Source: Oegoconia quadripuncta (Eukaryota > Arthropoda > Insecta > Lepidoptera > Autostichidae). Taken from it: a stretch of DNA of 64,000 nt. Positions within the stretch are counted from its first letter, which is position 1, and the number at the start of each line of letters is the position of its first letter. The position numbers and the translations under genes were made by a program. This document shows positions 44,766 to 56,284 of the stretch, piece after piece. The stretch lies in the NCBI GenBank assembly GCA_949316235.1, contig OX438753.1, positions 17,838,496-17,902,495 of the forward strand. The letters run 5' to 3'. A model generated the notes under the pieces. That model worked only from the letters and a program-made list of their open reading frames with translations. It searched no databases and had not been told where the DNA came from.

Positions 44766-46410
44766 TAGTGGGTGCTAGATCAAAGTTCACCGAACCGCAA
44801 AATCGTACTGAGTTTTATAATATATTTTAATTAGATTGTTTATACTACCTACCTACTTTTATATCAAGAAACACGGTTATGGAGGAGCGAGATAGTAGTA
44901 TCTTTGTACTTACTAGCATGGCTAGCCCAACTCAGCGCGACTCGAGAGAGAAAGAATTAGAGCCTACGGGATTAATAATCACGCATGTAGGTATATCGCT
45001 GCTGAGACAACCATGTGACCTCGCACCAATTATGAGACGCTAATTTTATAAGTTTGTCAAGTCGTGCTACAGGAAGACAATATTTGTCGGTCACTATCTA
45101 TGTCACTCATAAAGTTGTGCTAGCGCTACAGGAGATCTCAACACTTTCTCAATTAACAATACCTACACAAAGAAAAACAGTCTTTAGCACACTTAAGCTT
45201 GTAAGAGCACACAGGTCTGAAGAGCCAGATAAAAATTCTGCTGTTTCTACTTGCTTGCAAGCAACTTTAAAAAGTTGACGTACATACTCGGTCATCTAGC
45301 ACCGCGCGCGGCTAAAAAAAAATAAGCCAGGACAGTATTATAATGGTAGCAGTTCATATCACAAAATTAGTAAAATTCTTGGCTGATTCAATTCGGATTC
45401 AAATTGGCAACGTCGCAGTGGTACAGTTCTCTGACCAAGGCAGATATCGAACTACATTCATTTAATGTGATTTTTTGTTGTAAGAACAAGTCGCAATAAG
45501 ATAACGTACCCATAACTTTATATTTAATTAGGTCTCAGTCAGACACAGAGTACCTTCGGCCGCAGAGAATTTTAAACTGACTGTATATACTCATCACACA
45601 TGTACTATTGCGTCATGTTAATTGAAGTAGTGAATGTCATTCTGTACTGTCGAGAGTGTCCGGGTGTTGAAATGTACCTACAATTACATATCACAATGTC
45701 ATCTACAGTTACATAGAATGTCAGATACTTTGGTCAAACATACAGGATGTCAGAAAAAATAAATAATTAGGATAAGTACAGTGGGCCGCACGACGACCGT
45801 AACACCTCCAGTGGCTGCGAGACGCTATAATAAATCGTAATGCTGCAATACCAACACTGGTATATTGCTCCCACAATAGTGCAGCTACATAACACAATTA
45901 GTAATTTTTATTTTATTTATATAGGAGAAGCCAACGGCGATACATTGTTAATAACACAGCATGAGAAGATACATAATGTACAACTATTACAGGCTTCTAC
46001 ATAGTAACAAAAAGAAAGAGAAAAGTAAGTATCAGATATGTTTATATATTCCATAGTGGTATGATGTGTGTATGTCGGTGTGCGTGCGGGTAAACGTAGC
46101 ACGAACTCCCAAATGGTACACTACTGTGATGTGTGAAGGCGTCTTTTGTGCTAGCGGTCTTGGTGTGAAGAATAATAATGACAACTATCTAGCTGTCAAC
46201 GCGGGTGCGGGGACAAACTTCAAACCAGTATTGATATGAGTGAAAGTAGGCACATGTTATGCCTGATTTCAATAAACTAATACTCCAAATTCTTACATAC
46301 CCAAACATTATGTATAAACGTCCTTAGAAACGATCGTCTTTTTTCTTAACTCTTGCAGTTAAACTCCTTTCATTTCTGCGGCCCTAGTACTTTCCAGAGA
46401 CGCTCAAACT
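44766..46410. other. No gene recognised
   Basis: A 74-codon ORF at 45054-45278 is unrecognised. The 44880-45040 stretch (ACTCGAGAGAGAAAGAATTA; GAGACAACCATGTGACCTCG) looks like part of a dispersed repeat. Nothing further. Confidence 0.35.
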
Positions 46411-46606
46411 TATTTTTTTTTATGAATGACTGAATACTCGTTTGGCCACAATCTCACCTGAAGGAAAATGACGATATGTTCGAAGATGAAGCACACAATC
46501 TCAGTAAATGCCTATTCACTCTGCTCTTGAAGATCCCAAGGTTGTAGGATTCAGAAAATACTGACGCCGGAAGGGAATTCCATGCCTTGGCTGTTCGTTG
46601 ACGTTT
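46411..46606 (-). mobile_element. LINE-F 3' end
   Basis: Inverted: a T-run, then CACAATCTCACCTGA-GGAAA, then GAAGATCCCAAGGTTGTAGG, then GGAATTCCATGCCTTGGCTG. This is the reverse complement of the RTAKVWNSLP / YNLGIF coding end seen at 52579-52800. It is diverged. Confidence 0.6.
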
Positions 46607-46922
46607 TAATCAACTAGCCTCAGGTCAAATTCCCTAAGTCTTCACTGATTAGTATCTGATTAATATTCCGTTTGGTTGATCGAAGTAATTATACTAACAA
46701 TTAAGTCATTAATATTCGGTGGCCGTTTCATCTATATTGAACGTGGACAGAGTTAATCGTACCGCTTATTTATTTATAGCGAACGGACAGATACGAGTGC
46801 CATGCTATACTTACATTGCTGTAATAGATCTACCATAAAATGACCATAGTTTATATAAGTTGTGAGGTAAAATAAAGAAGTATATAAGTATTCTTCAAGA
46901 AACACCGCCTGCATTGCGTTTG

Positions 46923-47109
46923 TTTTTATGCATGATGGATCAGCGCTTGACCTCAATCACATGAAGATGAAAATGGCCCACCTGGAAATCCCAACTTATT
47001 TGGGGGGACCGGAATACAATAATGCTATCAACGTTTAAAAACTACCACCAACCATCATGTATTGTACCCGGCTGAGACTCCATATTACATTATTCAGTCA
47101 CGGAGAAGG
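46923..47109 (-). mobile_element. SINE-B copy with large internal deletions
   Basis: The tail (TATGCATGATGGATCAGCGC) and body pieces (CCGGAATACAATAATGC; ACTACCACCAACCATCATGT) are joined to a degraded head ending GTCACGGAGAAGG. About 130 bp are missing. Confidence 0.6.
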
Positions 47110-47646
47110 TTATGAACTTCTTTACAATACTATCTACTTAATTTTACGTATCGTCTTTATTATAGAGCCATAACATTAAACACACATACCGAACATTGGT
47201 CGGATACGAATAAAAGGCGGTGTCACTGTTCACTTCCAAAAATGAACCAGTGCCACTAAAAACAACAAATAGACTACAAAGGGAACATAGTTTTCGGGAC
47301 CGCCTCGACCATGTTCTGTCTGCCCCCATGCGAGTCATCTTCAGAGTCTACTGATGACAATCACGCCCTAACCATGTCGCTTCTACAAACAAATTTGCCA
47401 AACTCTGTGCAATCTTTTATACACTGTGTTTTTGGAGTAGAATCATATCTTTGACGGCTTTAATACGTAATTTATCCTTTAGAACTTTAAAAATGTGAGG
47501 TGGTCGTAAAAGGCAACTATGGGACTTTACACCAAAAACAACTATGTACTTGCATGTTTTCTTTCTTGTAGTCACTTGTGCGTTCTGTATACTTCGTAAT
47601 GTGAACATTGAACTTTTAATATTTGGAACACCCAAAGGCTTAATTA

Positions 47647-48120
47647 ATTTTTTTATTTATTTATTTAGGATCACCAACAATTGTTACATCAGTACATAGT
47701 CCATCTAATAATTAAGGTAGCAGATATTAAATTTAAATGTACAACCTTTTATAGGTGAACACATCATCCGAAAAATTTAAAAATAAAATAACAGTAAACA
47801 AAAACTTATTTAACCTAAATTTACCTTTACTTTGCTTTGATTGATTGAGTAGTTTCGTGCCAAGTTGCGGTGATAAGGTAGTGAAAATAATAACTAGAAA
47901 GTAATATAATTATGTATGTTGTTAAGGGAATGTTCAACGTATAAACAATGGTCTAATAACTAAGTATTGAGGCTACTACTAATGGTTTTGTAAAACCTAG
48001 ACACAGTGTCGCAGTGAATGTCGATAAGGTCACTGTTGGCATTCAAAATCCTACACAGCCTTGGGACTGCAGAGCCAGCACCGAGAACTGTTCTGCGCGT
48101 TATGTTTGGGATATCTGTAC
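47647..48120 (-). mobile_element. LINE 3' end with ATTT-repeat tail
   Basis: The start TTTTTATTTATTTATTTAGG marks the inverted tail. The remainder is a 3' UTR and a decayed C-terminal coding stretch. It ends near the SINE-A insertion. Confidence 0.5.
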
Positions 48121-48154
48121 CCCATTTGGGATAAATGTCGTACTTTATTGACTT

Positions 48155-48685
48155 GACGACCGATTAGTGTAGTGGATAGTCACCCTATCAGCGAAACCAA
48201 CGGTTGCGGGTTCGAATCCCGCGAGGGGTAAATGTTTGATTATTGTTCAAACAACTAAGCCTCATCTTTGCATCGCGTTAATCATTTTTTTTTTTTTTTT
48301 TTTTTTTTATGCATAACGGGTTGGTACTTGACCTCAATCACACCTGATGTTAAGTGAAGATGAGGTCATTTGAATGGAAAATATCCTAGTATTTTTTAAT
48401 ACTTGTGGTAAGTTTAACGTTGCGTTTGGTTTTACTCTGGTAACGTCAACAATTTAATTGTTCAAAAAAAATAGCAAAATGGTATTTCTATTATTTTGAA
48501 TTTGAATCCTATAAATGGGTAAATGTTTGTGTGATGAATACGAACATTTGTTCCCGAGTCTTAGATGTTTATATAAATATTTATGTATGTTTATCCGTTA
48601 TTTAGTATCCATAGTACAAGCTTTGCTTAGTATGGGACTAGATGATAAGTGTTCGAAATATTTATTTATGTTTATGTATGTTTAT
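48155..48685 (+). mobile_element. SINE-A copy split by an insertion
   Basis: The 5' half is 48155-48238 (full tRNA-like head, perfect GGTTGCGGGTTCGAATCCCG) and the 3' half is 48516-48685. GGGTAAATGTTTG stands at both borders, as a 13-bp target-site duplication would. The insert (48239-48515) contains an inverted SINE-B tail. Confidence 0.65.
48288..48368 (-). mobile_element. SINE-B tail inside SINE-A
   Basis: A T-run of over 20 bases followed by ATGCATAACGGGTTGGTACT and CACACCTGATGTTAAGTGAA. Strongly 5'-truncated. Confidence 0.7.
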
Positions 48686-49245
48686 AAATTTTTCTATACA
48701 TGACCCGGAAACCCTGCATTTATAGTACTTACAGAAGCTCTACGCCTCTACTTATCCGCTAATGGGTCATCGTTCGACAACACAGTAGCTACCTACCCAG
48801 AAAACATCTTCGTTCAACATTTTATTACAAATATCCGTGGACACCAAGAAGTGTGATTGAGGACACCAAACCGGTGTGAAAGAAAAGAAAACAATAAGAA
48901 CCTACCGCCCAAAAAGGTCTAAGGCCAATTAGAAGCCACTATTACGAGCGATGAAAGCATTATACCGAACCCTTGTCCCCATAAATACGTCACAGGGTGA
49001 CAGATTACCCCGCTGTATCTGGAGCAAAGATTAATGCGATAGGATTAATGAGATATGAGGGATAGTGGTTCTGGCTATTAGCTCGCCTGGTAAATGCTTG
49101 CTCAACGGACTATCCGGTGATCTCATAAATCTTTACAATGTATCGACACTGTAGTCATTCTGTGTGCTATGGAATTAGATATGAAGATTTTCAGAGACAT
49201 TCCTCAAAACTTCTTAATTTAGTGTCCTCTATAGGGTCAAATAAT

Positions 49246-49490
49246 GGCGACCTGTTTGGTGTAGTGGTTAGAAACACTGCTACTATACCAAATGGTCGCG
49301 GGTTCGAATACCGCTAGGGGCATATGTTTGTATGAAGAATACCGACATGTGTTCCCGAGATATGGATGTTTTTCATTTATACATGTATTTATTTACAAAA
49401 AAAAATGTATTTGTGCCTAGATGCATACTGCGGACCTAGATGGCGCTGTGTGTTTGTGCAAAAACATTTATTATTATATTTAAATAAAGT
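49246..49490 (+). mobile_element. SINE-C copy, full length
   Basis: Head GGCGACCTGTTTGGTGTAGT and GGTCGCGGGTTCGAATACCG, then GGGGCATATGTTTGTATGAA, body CATGTGTTCCCGAGATATGG, and end CGGACCTAGATGGCGCTGTG. Its head is related to SINE-A (GGTGTAGTGG, GGGTTCGAAT) but its 3' half differs. Confidence 0.75.
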
Positions 49491-51289
49491 TTTGTTATTT
49501 TTATTCTTAAGCTAGCTTCAGTGTATAACAAATACAAATGCTTAATTGCTCCAATAACAAAGGAAACACAAAACCCAAAATTTACTTAAAAATCTTCTCT
49601 ATGGAGTTAGTTTTGTGGATAATCAGCAATTTTAATATTAAACTTAAACAAATCCAACGTTTTCAAATGATACTTTAAACTTAAGAAATAAAATTTTGAA
49701 TGTTGTGCCTCACTGTAACATACCTACCATCCGGAAAAAAATTACGTGTCAACTGTACTAAATCTTGCTCATTTACAAAATTGAAATCTCAAATTACTGC
49801 TAGGTAGTTTTTTGTGCTCATATTGAAGATTTGACACGATAAAAAAAAATTATAGCGTCAAAGCCTCGCCTCATCACACTTGTAAAATTTATGCGCACAT
49901 TCAATTTCAGGGAAGCGTACTTCGCAAACATAATAAGTATAGAGACGAAATGGGGATGTTAAGTCTTAATGCGATAAAATAAAGGCAGTGGCTTCTGAAA
50001 AAACGTCTGGTAAGTGCTGAAAGTATGAATTTCTTGCCAAACAAATATATTCAATGATGGGTTCCGTTTATTTTTCAACATTAGTCCAATTTACATAATT
50101 AATACTTTGTCTTATAACGTTTACAATTGTTGTAGAATATGTTTTATACATGGTTAAGAGGATTTATTCCTTTAATTACGAATAATTCGGAGAATTTGAA
50201 ATTCTGTAAAATAACCCCCAATAAAGCTATTTATGTATTATTTATAATTAGCTTTTAGGCTTCTCGAGTGCAGGTCAAAGCGATTTTTTTTATTTATTCT
50301 GGATTTAAAAAGAAATCTTAGTTTATTCAAGGAGAGCGCCACTGGACCGTTTAAGTCCTATTAATAATTAATGTGTTTTTTACGGCGCTGTCTGAGTGTG
50401 TTTCATGTTGAAGTTGTTAGAGGTTCTACATAGATACAGTCACAAATTAAAAGGAATATTGACGTTTTATAAAAATTCTCTTTTGAGATGTATGTCATTA
50501 CTTCTCAGTCGCAAATCGGTTTTGTTATTTTATAAGAAATATTAGGTCCTTACCTATGAAATTGGCGTTTTGTATGAAGAATTCATTAAGACTGTTTTCT
50601 CCGTACAAACATTTTTTTTTTTGTTGGGAACGGCCCATCCAAATTTAGCAAAACTTTGTGTGTATTATCGGATAACATTAAGTTAAGTATAGGCAGCGTT
50701 AATTTTTAAAAGTAACCGCTTTATAAAAGTTTCAGCGAATCTAAGAAATAATTATGGGAAGCACATGAAAAGAGCTCTGTTAAAATTTTTTTTATTATGT
50801 GATTTAGCCCAGAAATTAAAAAATATTTCATGTGAAACCTTAAAATTATATTCCATTTTCCAAATAAAAAACTAATTTGGATATATCTTTGAAAATCGCA
50901 GGAATTGGTACATTATGATTAACCAAAAAAAAATACTCCAATTTCATAGGTAAAGATCCAATATAAGTAAAATTACTTCGCACGGTGCTCTTGTCTGTAA
51001 TTCCTCCATATACTGCGTATTACTGGTATATTCAGCTTCCAGAGAAGTACTTTTTAAAAGTATTTGTTAATCACTTATTATAACAAAACTTTACCACCTT
51101 TGTACATATTTTCAAACTATAATCTCTTTGTATTTCTTATGAAATAAAGTCTAAAGAAGAAACTTAAATAAAACTTATTTAGATAGTTTTAAATGTAGTA
51201 AAATCAATTATACTATTTGAATCTATTGCAATCTACTAGTACATAATTATTGAACATTCTCTCACCTTACCTTGATCGTATTAGTTAGG
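49491..51289. other. AT-rich, nothing recognised
   Basis: No ORF of interest. TACCTATGAAATTGGCGTTT at 50552 and its inverted partner ATTTCATAGGTAAAGATCC near 50941 hint at a dispersed repeat, not followed further. Confidence 0.35.
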
Positions 51290-51390
51290 TCATATTTAAG
51301 TACTTATTTACAAAAAAAAATTTATTTATGTATCAACTATCTGATATCCCCAACACAAGCCTAGGAACTAGATGGCATTGGTGTCGATTC
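51290..51390 (+). mobile_element. SINE-C 3' fragment
   Basis: AAGTACTTATTTACAAAAAA, CCCCAACACAAGCCTAGGAA and CTAGATGGCATTGGTG correspond to the distal part of SINE-C. Confidence 0.5.
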
Positions 51391-51401
51391 GGATGTACAC
51401 C

Positions 51402-51502
51402 AACTAAACTAAACTATAACCAGTTTTGGAGTGGTGCCGTCGCATCGTACTGTTCCAGGGAGAAAGAGACAGTACTACTTTAAAACTGGTTTTAGTTTAG
51501 TT
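51402..51502. repeat. Foldback element, about 100 bp
   Basis: AACTAAACTATAACCAGTTT TGGAG faces AAAACTGGTTTTAGTTTAGT with few mismatches, around GTACTGTTCCAGGGAGAAAG. It is followed at once by a CAGTT pentamer run (51503-51531). Confidence 0.6.
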
Positions 51503-51655
51503 CAGTTCAGTTCAGTTCAGTTCAGTTCGGTTCCATGTGCATGTCCAAGGATATTTATTTATTTATAGTTGGTTAATTATTGGAACTTTGTTCTCCTCTA
51601 AGTCCTCCTCTCTTCAAATGAGTTGTCCAACAGGGTCCATGATGATCTATATTTG

Positions 51656-51694
51656 AATTGAATTGAATTGAATTGCATTGAATTGAATTGAATA
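51656..51694. repeat. TTGAA pentamer microsatellite
   Basis: About seven TGAAT units with one GCATT variant. Could be the tail of a LINE of the kind seen at 39160. Confidence 0.7.
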
Positions 51695-52578
51695 AAGTAT
51701 TGAATGGTGAGTATTATATTTTATTATATAGAATTGGTGTAATCAAGTTTATTCAACATTCTCTACGTACGTTTTACATAAAACATTCATTAAACAAAAT
51801 ATTTAATATTCCTGTGATGGCAATAACTTTTAATTTCCCCTCGCCACCGGCAGTTGAAAACAACTGTACATAAATGTTTTATAAAAGATCGCCTAAATAA
51901 ACTTGTGTTTTAATTAATTAAGGACAAGTACACTGATACATTTATATTGGTGTTTAGGTAGATGGTGAATAAAGACTTTGTTGACTGCAACAAACTGTTT
52001 TATTCACCATCTGCCTTTACACCAGTGTTCAGCTTTCCCTGATACCCGCTTAAATCTCCCACATAACCCTAAAAATGTGTCAACATTTTATAGCGACGAT
52101 GATTGAGCAGAACCCCGCTGCGAATCAAATGAACGAATGTCATAAAAGTATCTCCACTTGCCTATTTCTGTCTACCCTATTAAAATATTCGTCCACCTAT
52201 CAAGGGTCCATGATGTTCTATTCACAATTAATCCCTTAAAACCCCTGAGAAGAGAAGGGTTAATCCTATCATCAACAAGTTAAATTATAAAAATATATAT
52301 TAGGCTTGATAACGCTCATTGTGTGTGTGACAAAATAGCTCGCCTAGTTGTTCTGTAAAAATTCCACATGCCGAAATTTGTATTATGGCCCTTACAACAA
52401 CGCCCATAACGCGTTGTGGCGAATACAGGATTACATAGCAAATTTTTTTCTACAAACATGGCTAACAAACTGTCACTGCATAAAACACCGCACTCAAATC
52501 GGACTCACTCATTACTGAACATCCGGACAAAGACTGGACAAACACACACAACGCTGTCAAACACATAACCGTAATATA
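51695..52578. other. No gene recognised
   Basis: The phrase TATTCACCATCTGCCTTTACACCAG near 52001 inverts GGTGTTTAGGTAGATGGTGAATA at 51949, so a loose foldback of about 75 bp is present. Nothing coding. Confidence 0.4.
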
Positions 52579-52808
52579 CCGAACTTTCGCACTAAGAAGT
52601 TCGACTCTTCACTCATAATACGAACAGCCAAGGTATGGAACTCCCTCCCTGCGTCAGTCTTTCCTGTATCCTACAATCTTGGGATCTTCAAAAGCAGAGT
52701 GAATAGTAATAGTTACTGGGAGCGCGTGCTTCATCTTCGACCGCATCGTCGCTTTCCATCAGGTGAGATTGTGGTCAAACGCGTATCCAGTTTATCATAA
52801 AAAAAAGC
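52579..52808 (+). pseudogene. LINE-F C-terminus and 3' tail
   Basis: The open frame reads PNFRTKKFDSSLIIRTAKVW, then NSLPASVFPVSYNLGIFKSR, ending KRVSSLS-stop at 52798-52800. The A-rich tail begins at the stop itself, so there is almost no 3' UTR. It is the best copy of LINE-F here and shows that the final ~75 bp shared with SINE-B are coding in the LINE. 5'-truncated; the clade is not assigned. Confidence 0.7.
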
Positions 52809-53243
52809 CTTACACATTGCCCCTTAAATGATTAGTGAAGGGATTTTGTGTAAAGGACTGACATTGGACAGCTGGGTAGTTAGTTCATTTAGTTCACTGC
52901 TGATAAGTCCATTGATTAATTGGAAGATTTACTGTAATCGCCATGCTGTCTAGACAATCTAATGAACGAATGAAACTGGGGTCCACCTCTAATCTATGTT
53001 GTTACTCACGATTCCTTAGCCACCTACGCCACGGCAAGAAACAGTGCGTTTTTCTTCTCTACTGGGCACTAAAAGCCATAACTATTTAAGAATTTCATCA
53101 AAAGCCAAAAAACCCGAAAGCGTATTTCGTATTTTGCGGGCGCCATGTTGGATTTTTTTACCATAAAATTTACGAATTCAACGACACTATATGCACTTCG
53201 AAATCAGTCAAGCGTTTAGGCTACAGGATGCGCCAAAGGAACG

Positions 53244-53386
53244 GACATGCATACATACTTATATACATACTTACATACATACATACATACTTACATACAT
53301 ACTTACATACATACTTACATATATACATACATACATACATACATACATACATACTTACATACTTACATACATACTTACATACATAC

Positions 53387-53417
<31 letters not shown>

Positions 53418-53515
53418 CTTACATACGTACATACATACATACGTACATACTTACATACATACTTACATACATACATACATACTTACATACATACTTACAT
53501 ACATACTTATATACA
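53244..53515. repeat. Tetranucleotide microsatellite (TACA with TTACA variants)
   Basis: About 270 bp of CATA units in which CTTA interrupts every few repeats. Long open frames on both strands (HTYI repeats, YVCM repeats) are produced by the repeat and are not genes. Confidence 0.95.
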
Positions 53516-53899
53516 GTTGAAAAACATTACCCTCCTTCCTTGGTCAGTCGGGTAAAAACAGCATTCATTAGTCACTGATTTGTCAAAGCCAAAAGTGTCA
53601 GCTTACTTTATCTCTTCAAAGAATTTTACTGAAACTTGCACTCTCCTAAACTAGGTCAAATCATTTGTTAGTATAATCCGACGGCTTACGTAGAATAGGA
53701 ACACACCAACTCGTAGTGAGTAGACAGTACAATTAATTGATTAAAGTTAGAGTAAAAGAGTTTACAAGTATAATGTAGTGATCTAAATAAATAAAACTAA
53801 TTAATTTTAAACCTTGATATTGGTTGTATATGTGGCAGGTCGTTGGAGACCTGTATCACTGCGACCTTTGATGATATACTATTGTGATCGACACTAACC

Positions 53900-54247
53900 T
53901 TTTTTTTTTTCGAGGGGAAATCCGTTTACGCATTCGACCTGCCGCTGTGGGGCAGCGACGGGGATATGTGGGACTCCCCGCTCCAATGACAGGAGCGTGA
54001 CTACCCACTAAAGCCCCCCGGCGACCTTCCTCGGCCGTAGGGAGGAGCTGGGAACGCATAAGCGGCTCCAGGTCCTCCCCACTCCGCCTCCCGTCACAAG
54101 GGGAGGCCCGTTCCCGGAGGGCAGCTAGCGCGCCCTCCGCGGGGGCGCTGTCGAGCCTCAAACCGCAATCAGCGGGCGGTAGGAGGCGCGACAGGACCCG
54201 ATGCGACGACACCCCCCCGGTCGCTCCGGGGGTGTCATCCTCTCCCG
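53900..54247 (-). mobile_element. 5'-truncated GC-rich LINE insertion with target-site duplication
   Basis: A + strand T-run (53900-53910) is the inverted poly-A tail of a markedly GC-rich ~348-bp sequence. The flanks GATCGACACTAACC (53886-53899) and GATCGCCACTAACC (54248-54261) are a 14-bp target duplication with one difference. The 118-codon minus ORF is part of the element's end and has no recognised domain. It is perhaps an R1-like 3' region. Confidence 0.65.
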
Positions 54248-54261
54248 GATCGCCACTAACC

Positions 54262-54883
54262 TACAGTTCGTTGCTCAGGAATTGGATTATTTTGCTGACG
54301 CCGATAGTTTTTATCTCATCCGGGTGCAGTAAGTGGCCACCCAGGTGGACATTGCGTTTACACAGCAGATGTACTCTGCAAGGAGGCTAAGTCTGCACAT
54401 CCCCATTTCTCAGAGCATTTAAACCTTAATGGGATTAGCAACACCTGCGCGAATATGCGACGGGACATGGGAATGAGCCATCGATTTTGTTCGGAAGCGT
54501 CAATATTATTTAAGTATCAGAATTTCAAACGCAGATTCCAATATGAGTTGGCGCAGTTCCGTATAAAAATTCGTCTCACTTCACAATAACCGTATCATCA
54601 TATGCATTTATTGTAACATGGGTACAAACATTGGAGACAGCTGGTTAGTATCGATCCATACATGTTCAACCAGTTCTGGTGTGCAAATAAGTATATGTAC
54701 AATACATTATTATAATTATAGTATTAACAATTTCAATTAATCTAATCAATTTAAGTAAAGGATAAAAACTACTCGTAAAGTATACATATGTATTTTAAAG
54801 AAACTAGCTTTATAACATTCTTTCAAATTACAAAAAAACAATATTTCGATGAAATATCAAATGAAAATACCATTAAATCAATA
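54262..54883. other. No gene recognised
   Basis: Unique-looking sequence after the LINE target duplication. No ORF or repeat was recognised. Confidence 0.4.
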
Positions 54884-54950
54884 ATAAATATTTCGGACGC
54901 TTACTCCAATCATCTAGTCCCAAACTAAACATAGTTCAGAACCATGTATC
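54884..54950 (-). mobile_element. SINE-A tail fragment
   Basis: Inverted AATAATAAATATTTCGGACG, then CCAATCATCTAGTCCCAAAC. The rest of the SINE is missing. Confidence 0.6.
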
Positions 54951-55010
54951 AAAATATATAAAATTCTAGTTAAAATCATTCACTCTATTTTAACTAGAAT
55001 TTTATATTTT
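54951..55010. repeat. Near-perfect inverted repeat, ~24-bp arms
   Basis: AAATTCTAGTTAAAAT (ending 54976) faces ATTTTAACTAGAATTT (from 54987) with a 10-nt loop. The outer parts match apart from a TA insertion. It abuts the SINE-A tail. Confidence 0.75.
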
Positions 55011-55735
55011 AATCCGCTAATAGAGTCCGATACTCTTATTTTTTCAGGACCTTTTTCATCTCATTAAATAACCAACGCTGGTCTCAACCTCGTATAACGG
55101 CTCTACGTCCTTCATAATAATCCTGAAAAACTTCAGCATTTTTCTCGCCAATTTATTTTATCACAATTAGTTTACTGAATATTATTTTCCTAGTCTTTTG
55201 ACCAAAGTAATTTCATAAACCACATTTTTAATGACAAAAGCTACGGCGTAATATCTCACTGGGTCGGACTAAACCTGCTTACTTATACATTTTTTTAGTA
55301 TAGCAATGATTAGTCTGAGCTTATTACAACCTGAAATATATCTTCTTGGAGCTACTGTTGTAGAGGTTAAATAAAAACAACCTCTATTACACCGAATTGT
55401 AACGTTTATTATAGGAGACGTGAACGAGCAATAGTTTACATGAACATTCTTTTATTTTTATTCGTTTGGTAAACTTACAGCTTGTTTTAGTTATAACTAA
55501 GTACATAGTGAAATTAATTTCAGAAAAGAAAAGAAAGTACTCACATTGCACGTGTGTAACTTAATCAAATGTAGTAATGTGAGTAAGCCATCACAGAAAT
55601 AACAAATAATTATACAACTGTAACTGAATAAACAATTTCTAAATTAATACTCACTTGGGAGCTTGTCAACCCATGAAAAATGTTTTTGTTCAAGTTTGTT
55701 TTACATGTACATCTATAGGCGTAGGGTGGTCAGTT
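55011..55735. other. No gene recognised
   Basis: AT-rich sequence without an ORF or repeat that I could support. Confidence 0.4.
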
Positions 55736-55850
55736 TTTTTCTTATGAAGCACCGACGACGCGTTTGATCACAATCTCACCTCGTGGAAAATGACGTTGTA
55801 GCCGAAGAAGATATCGTAAGAGATGCCTATTCATCCTAGACTTCCCAATT
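55736..55850 (-). mobile_element. LINE-F 3' terminal fragment
   Basis: A T-run, then GCGTTTGATCACAATCTCAC, GGAAAATGACG and GAAGATATCGTAAGAGATGC, inverted and diverged. Confidence 0.5.
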
Positions 55851-55985
55851 TTCTGTATGTTTGTTTATTCGTTTATGTGACGCAGTGTTGCAGATGATTA
55901 GTGTTATAAAACTGAAAAATAGTATTGTTATAGATGTTTGTAATGTCTACAATTTATGAAGGTAAATCTTGAAAACATATTGTTT

Positions 55986-56284
55986 TTTTATGTACAACGG
56001 GTTAGCACACCCAATCACACGTGATGTCAAGTGGAGATGAAATCAAATGTAGAAGCGCGCTCACCCATAACCCCCAACTTATTTGAGGGACTGGTTAACC
56101 TATTCCAAACAGCCGGAACAAGTTATCAACATTGTTTCTTACTTACTAAGACTTACTAAGATAACTGACCAGAGAAAAGTACCACTAACCAAACCGAATA
56201 CTGAACACATACACCGATGAGAGTCGAACCCGCGACCTATGTTTTGTAAAAATTCTGTTGTTTACTTTTAAGTCACGGAGGCAG
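55986..56284 (-). mobile_element. SINE-B copy, nearly full length, decayed
   Basis: The tail ATGTACAACGGGTTAGCACA, a body with several small deletions, and a recognisable head (GAGTCGAACCCGCGACCTAT ... TTAAGTCACGGAGGCAG). Confidence 0.7.

Noticed and set aside
49246..49330. tRNA-like sequences with good B-boxes (also 48155, 57431, 59673) as true tRNA genes
   Set aside because: They are followed by shared SINE bodies and tails, and the heads do not close into a full cloverleaf with a clear acceptor stem.
53191..53578. Four long ORFs rich in HTYI or YVCM
   Set aside because: Produced by the tetranucleotide microsatellite.
53856..54212. 118-codon Arg/Pro/Ala-rich ORF
   Set aside because: Lies in a truncated LINE bounded by a target-site duplication; not a host gene.
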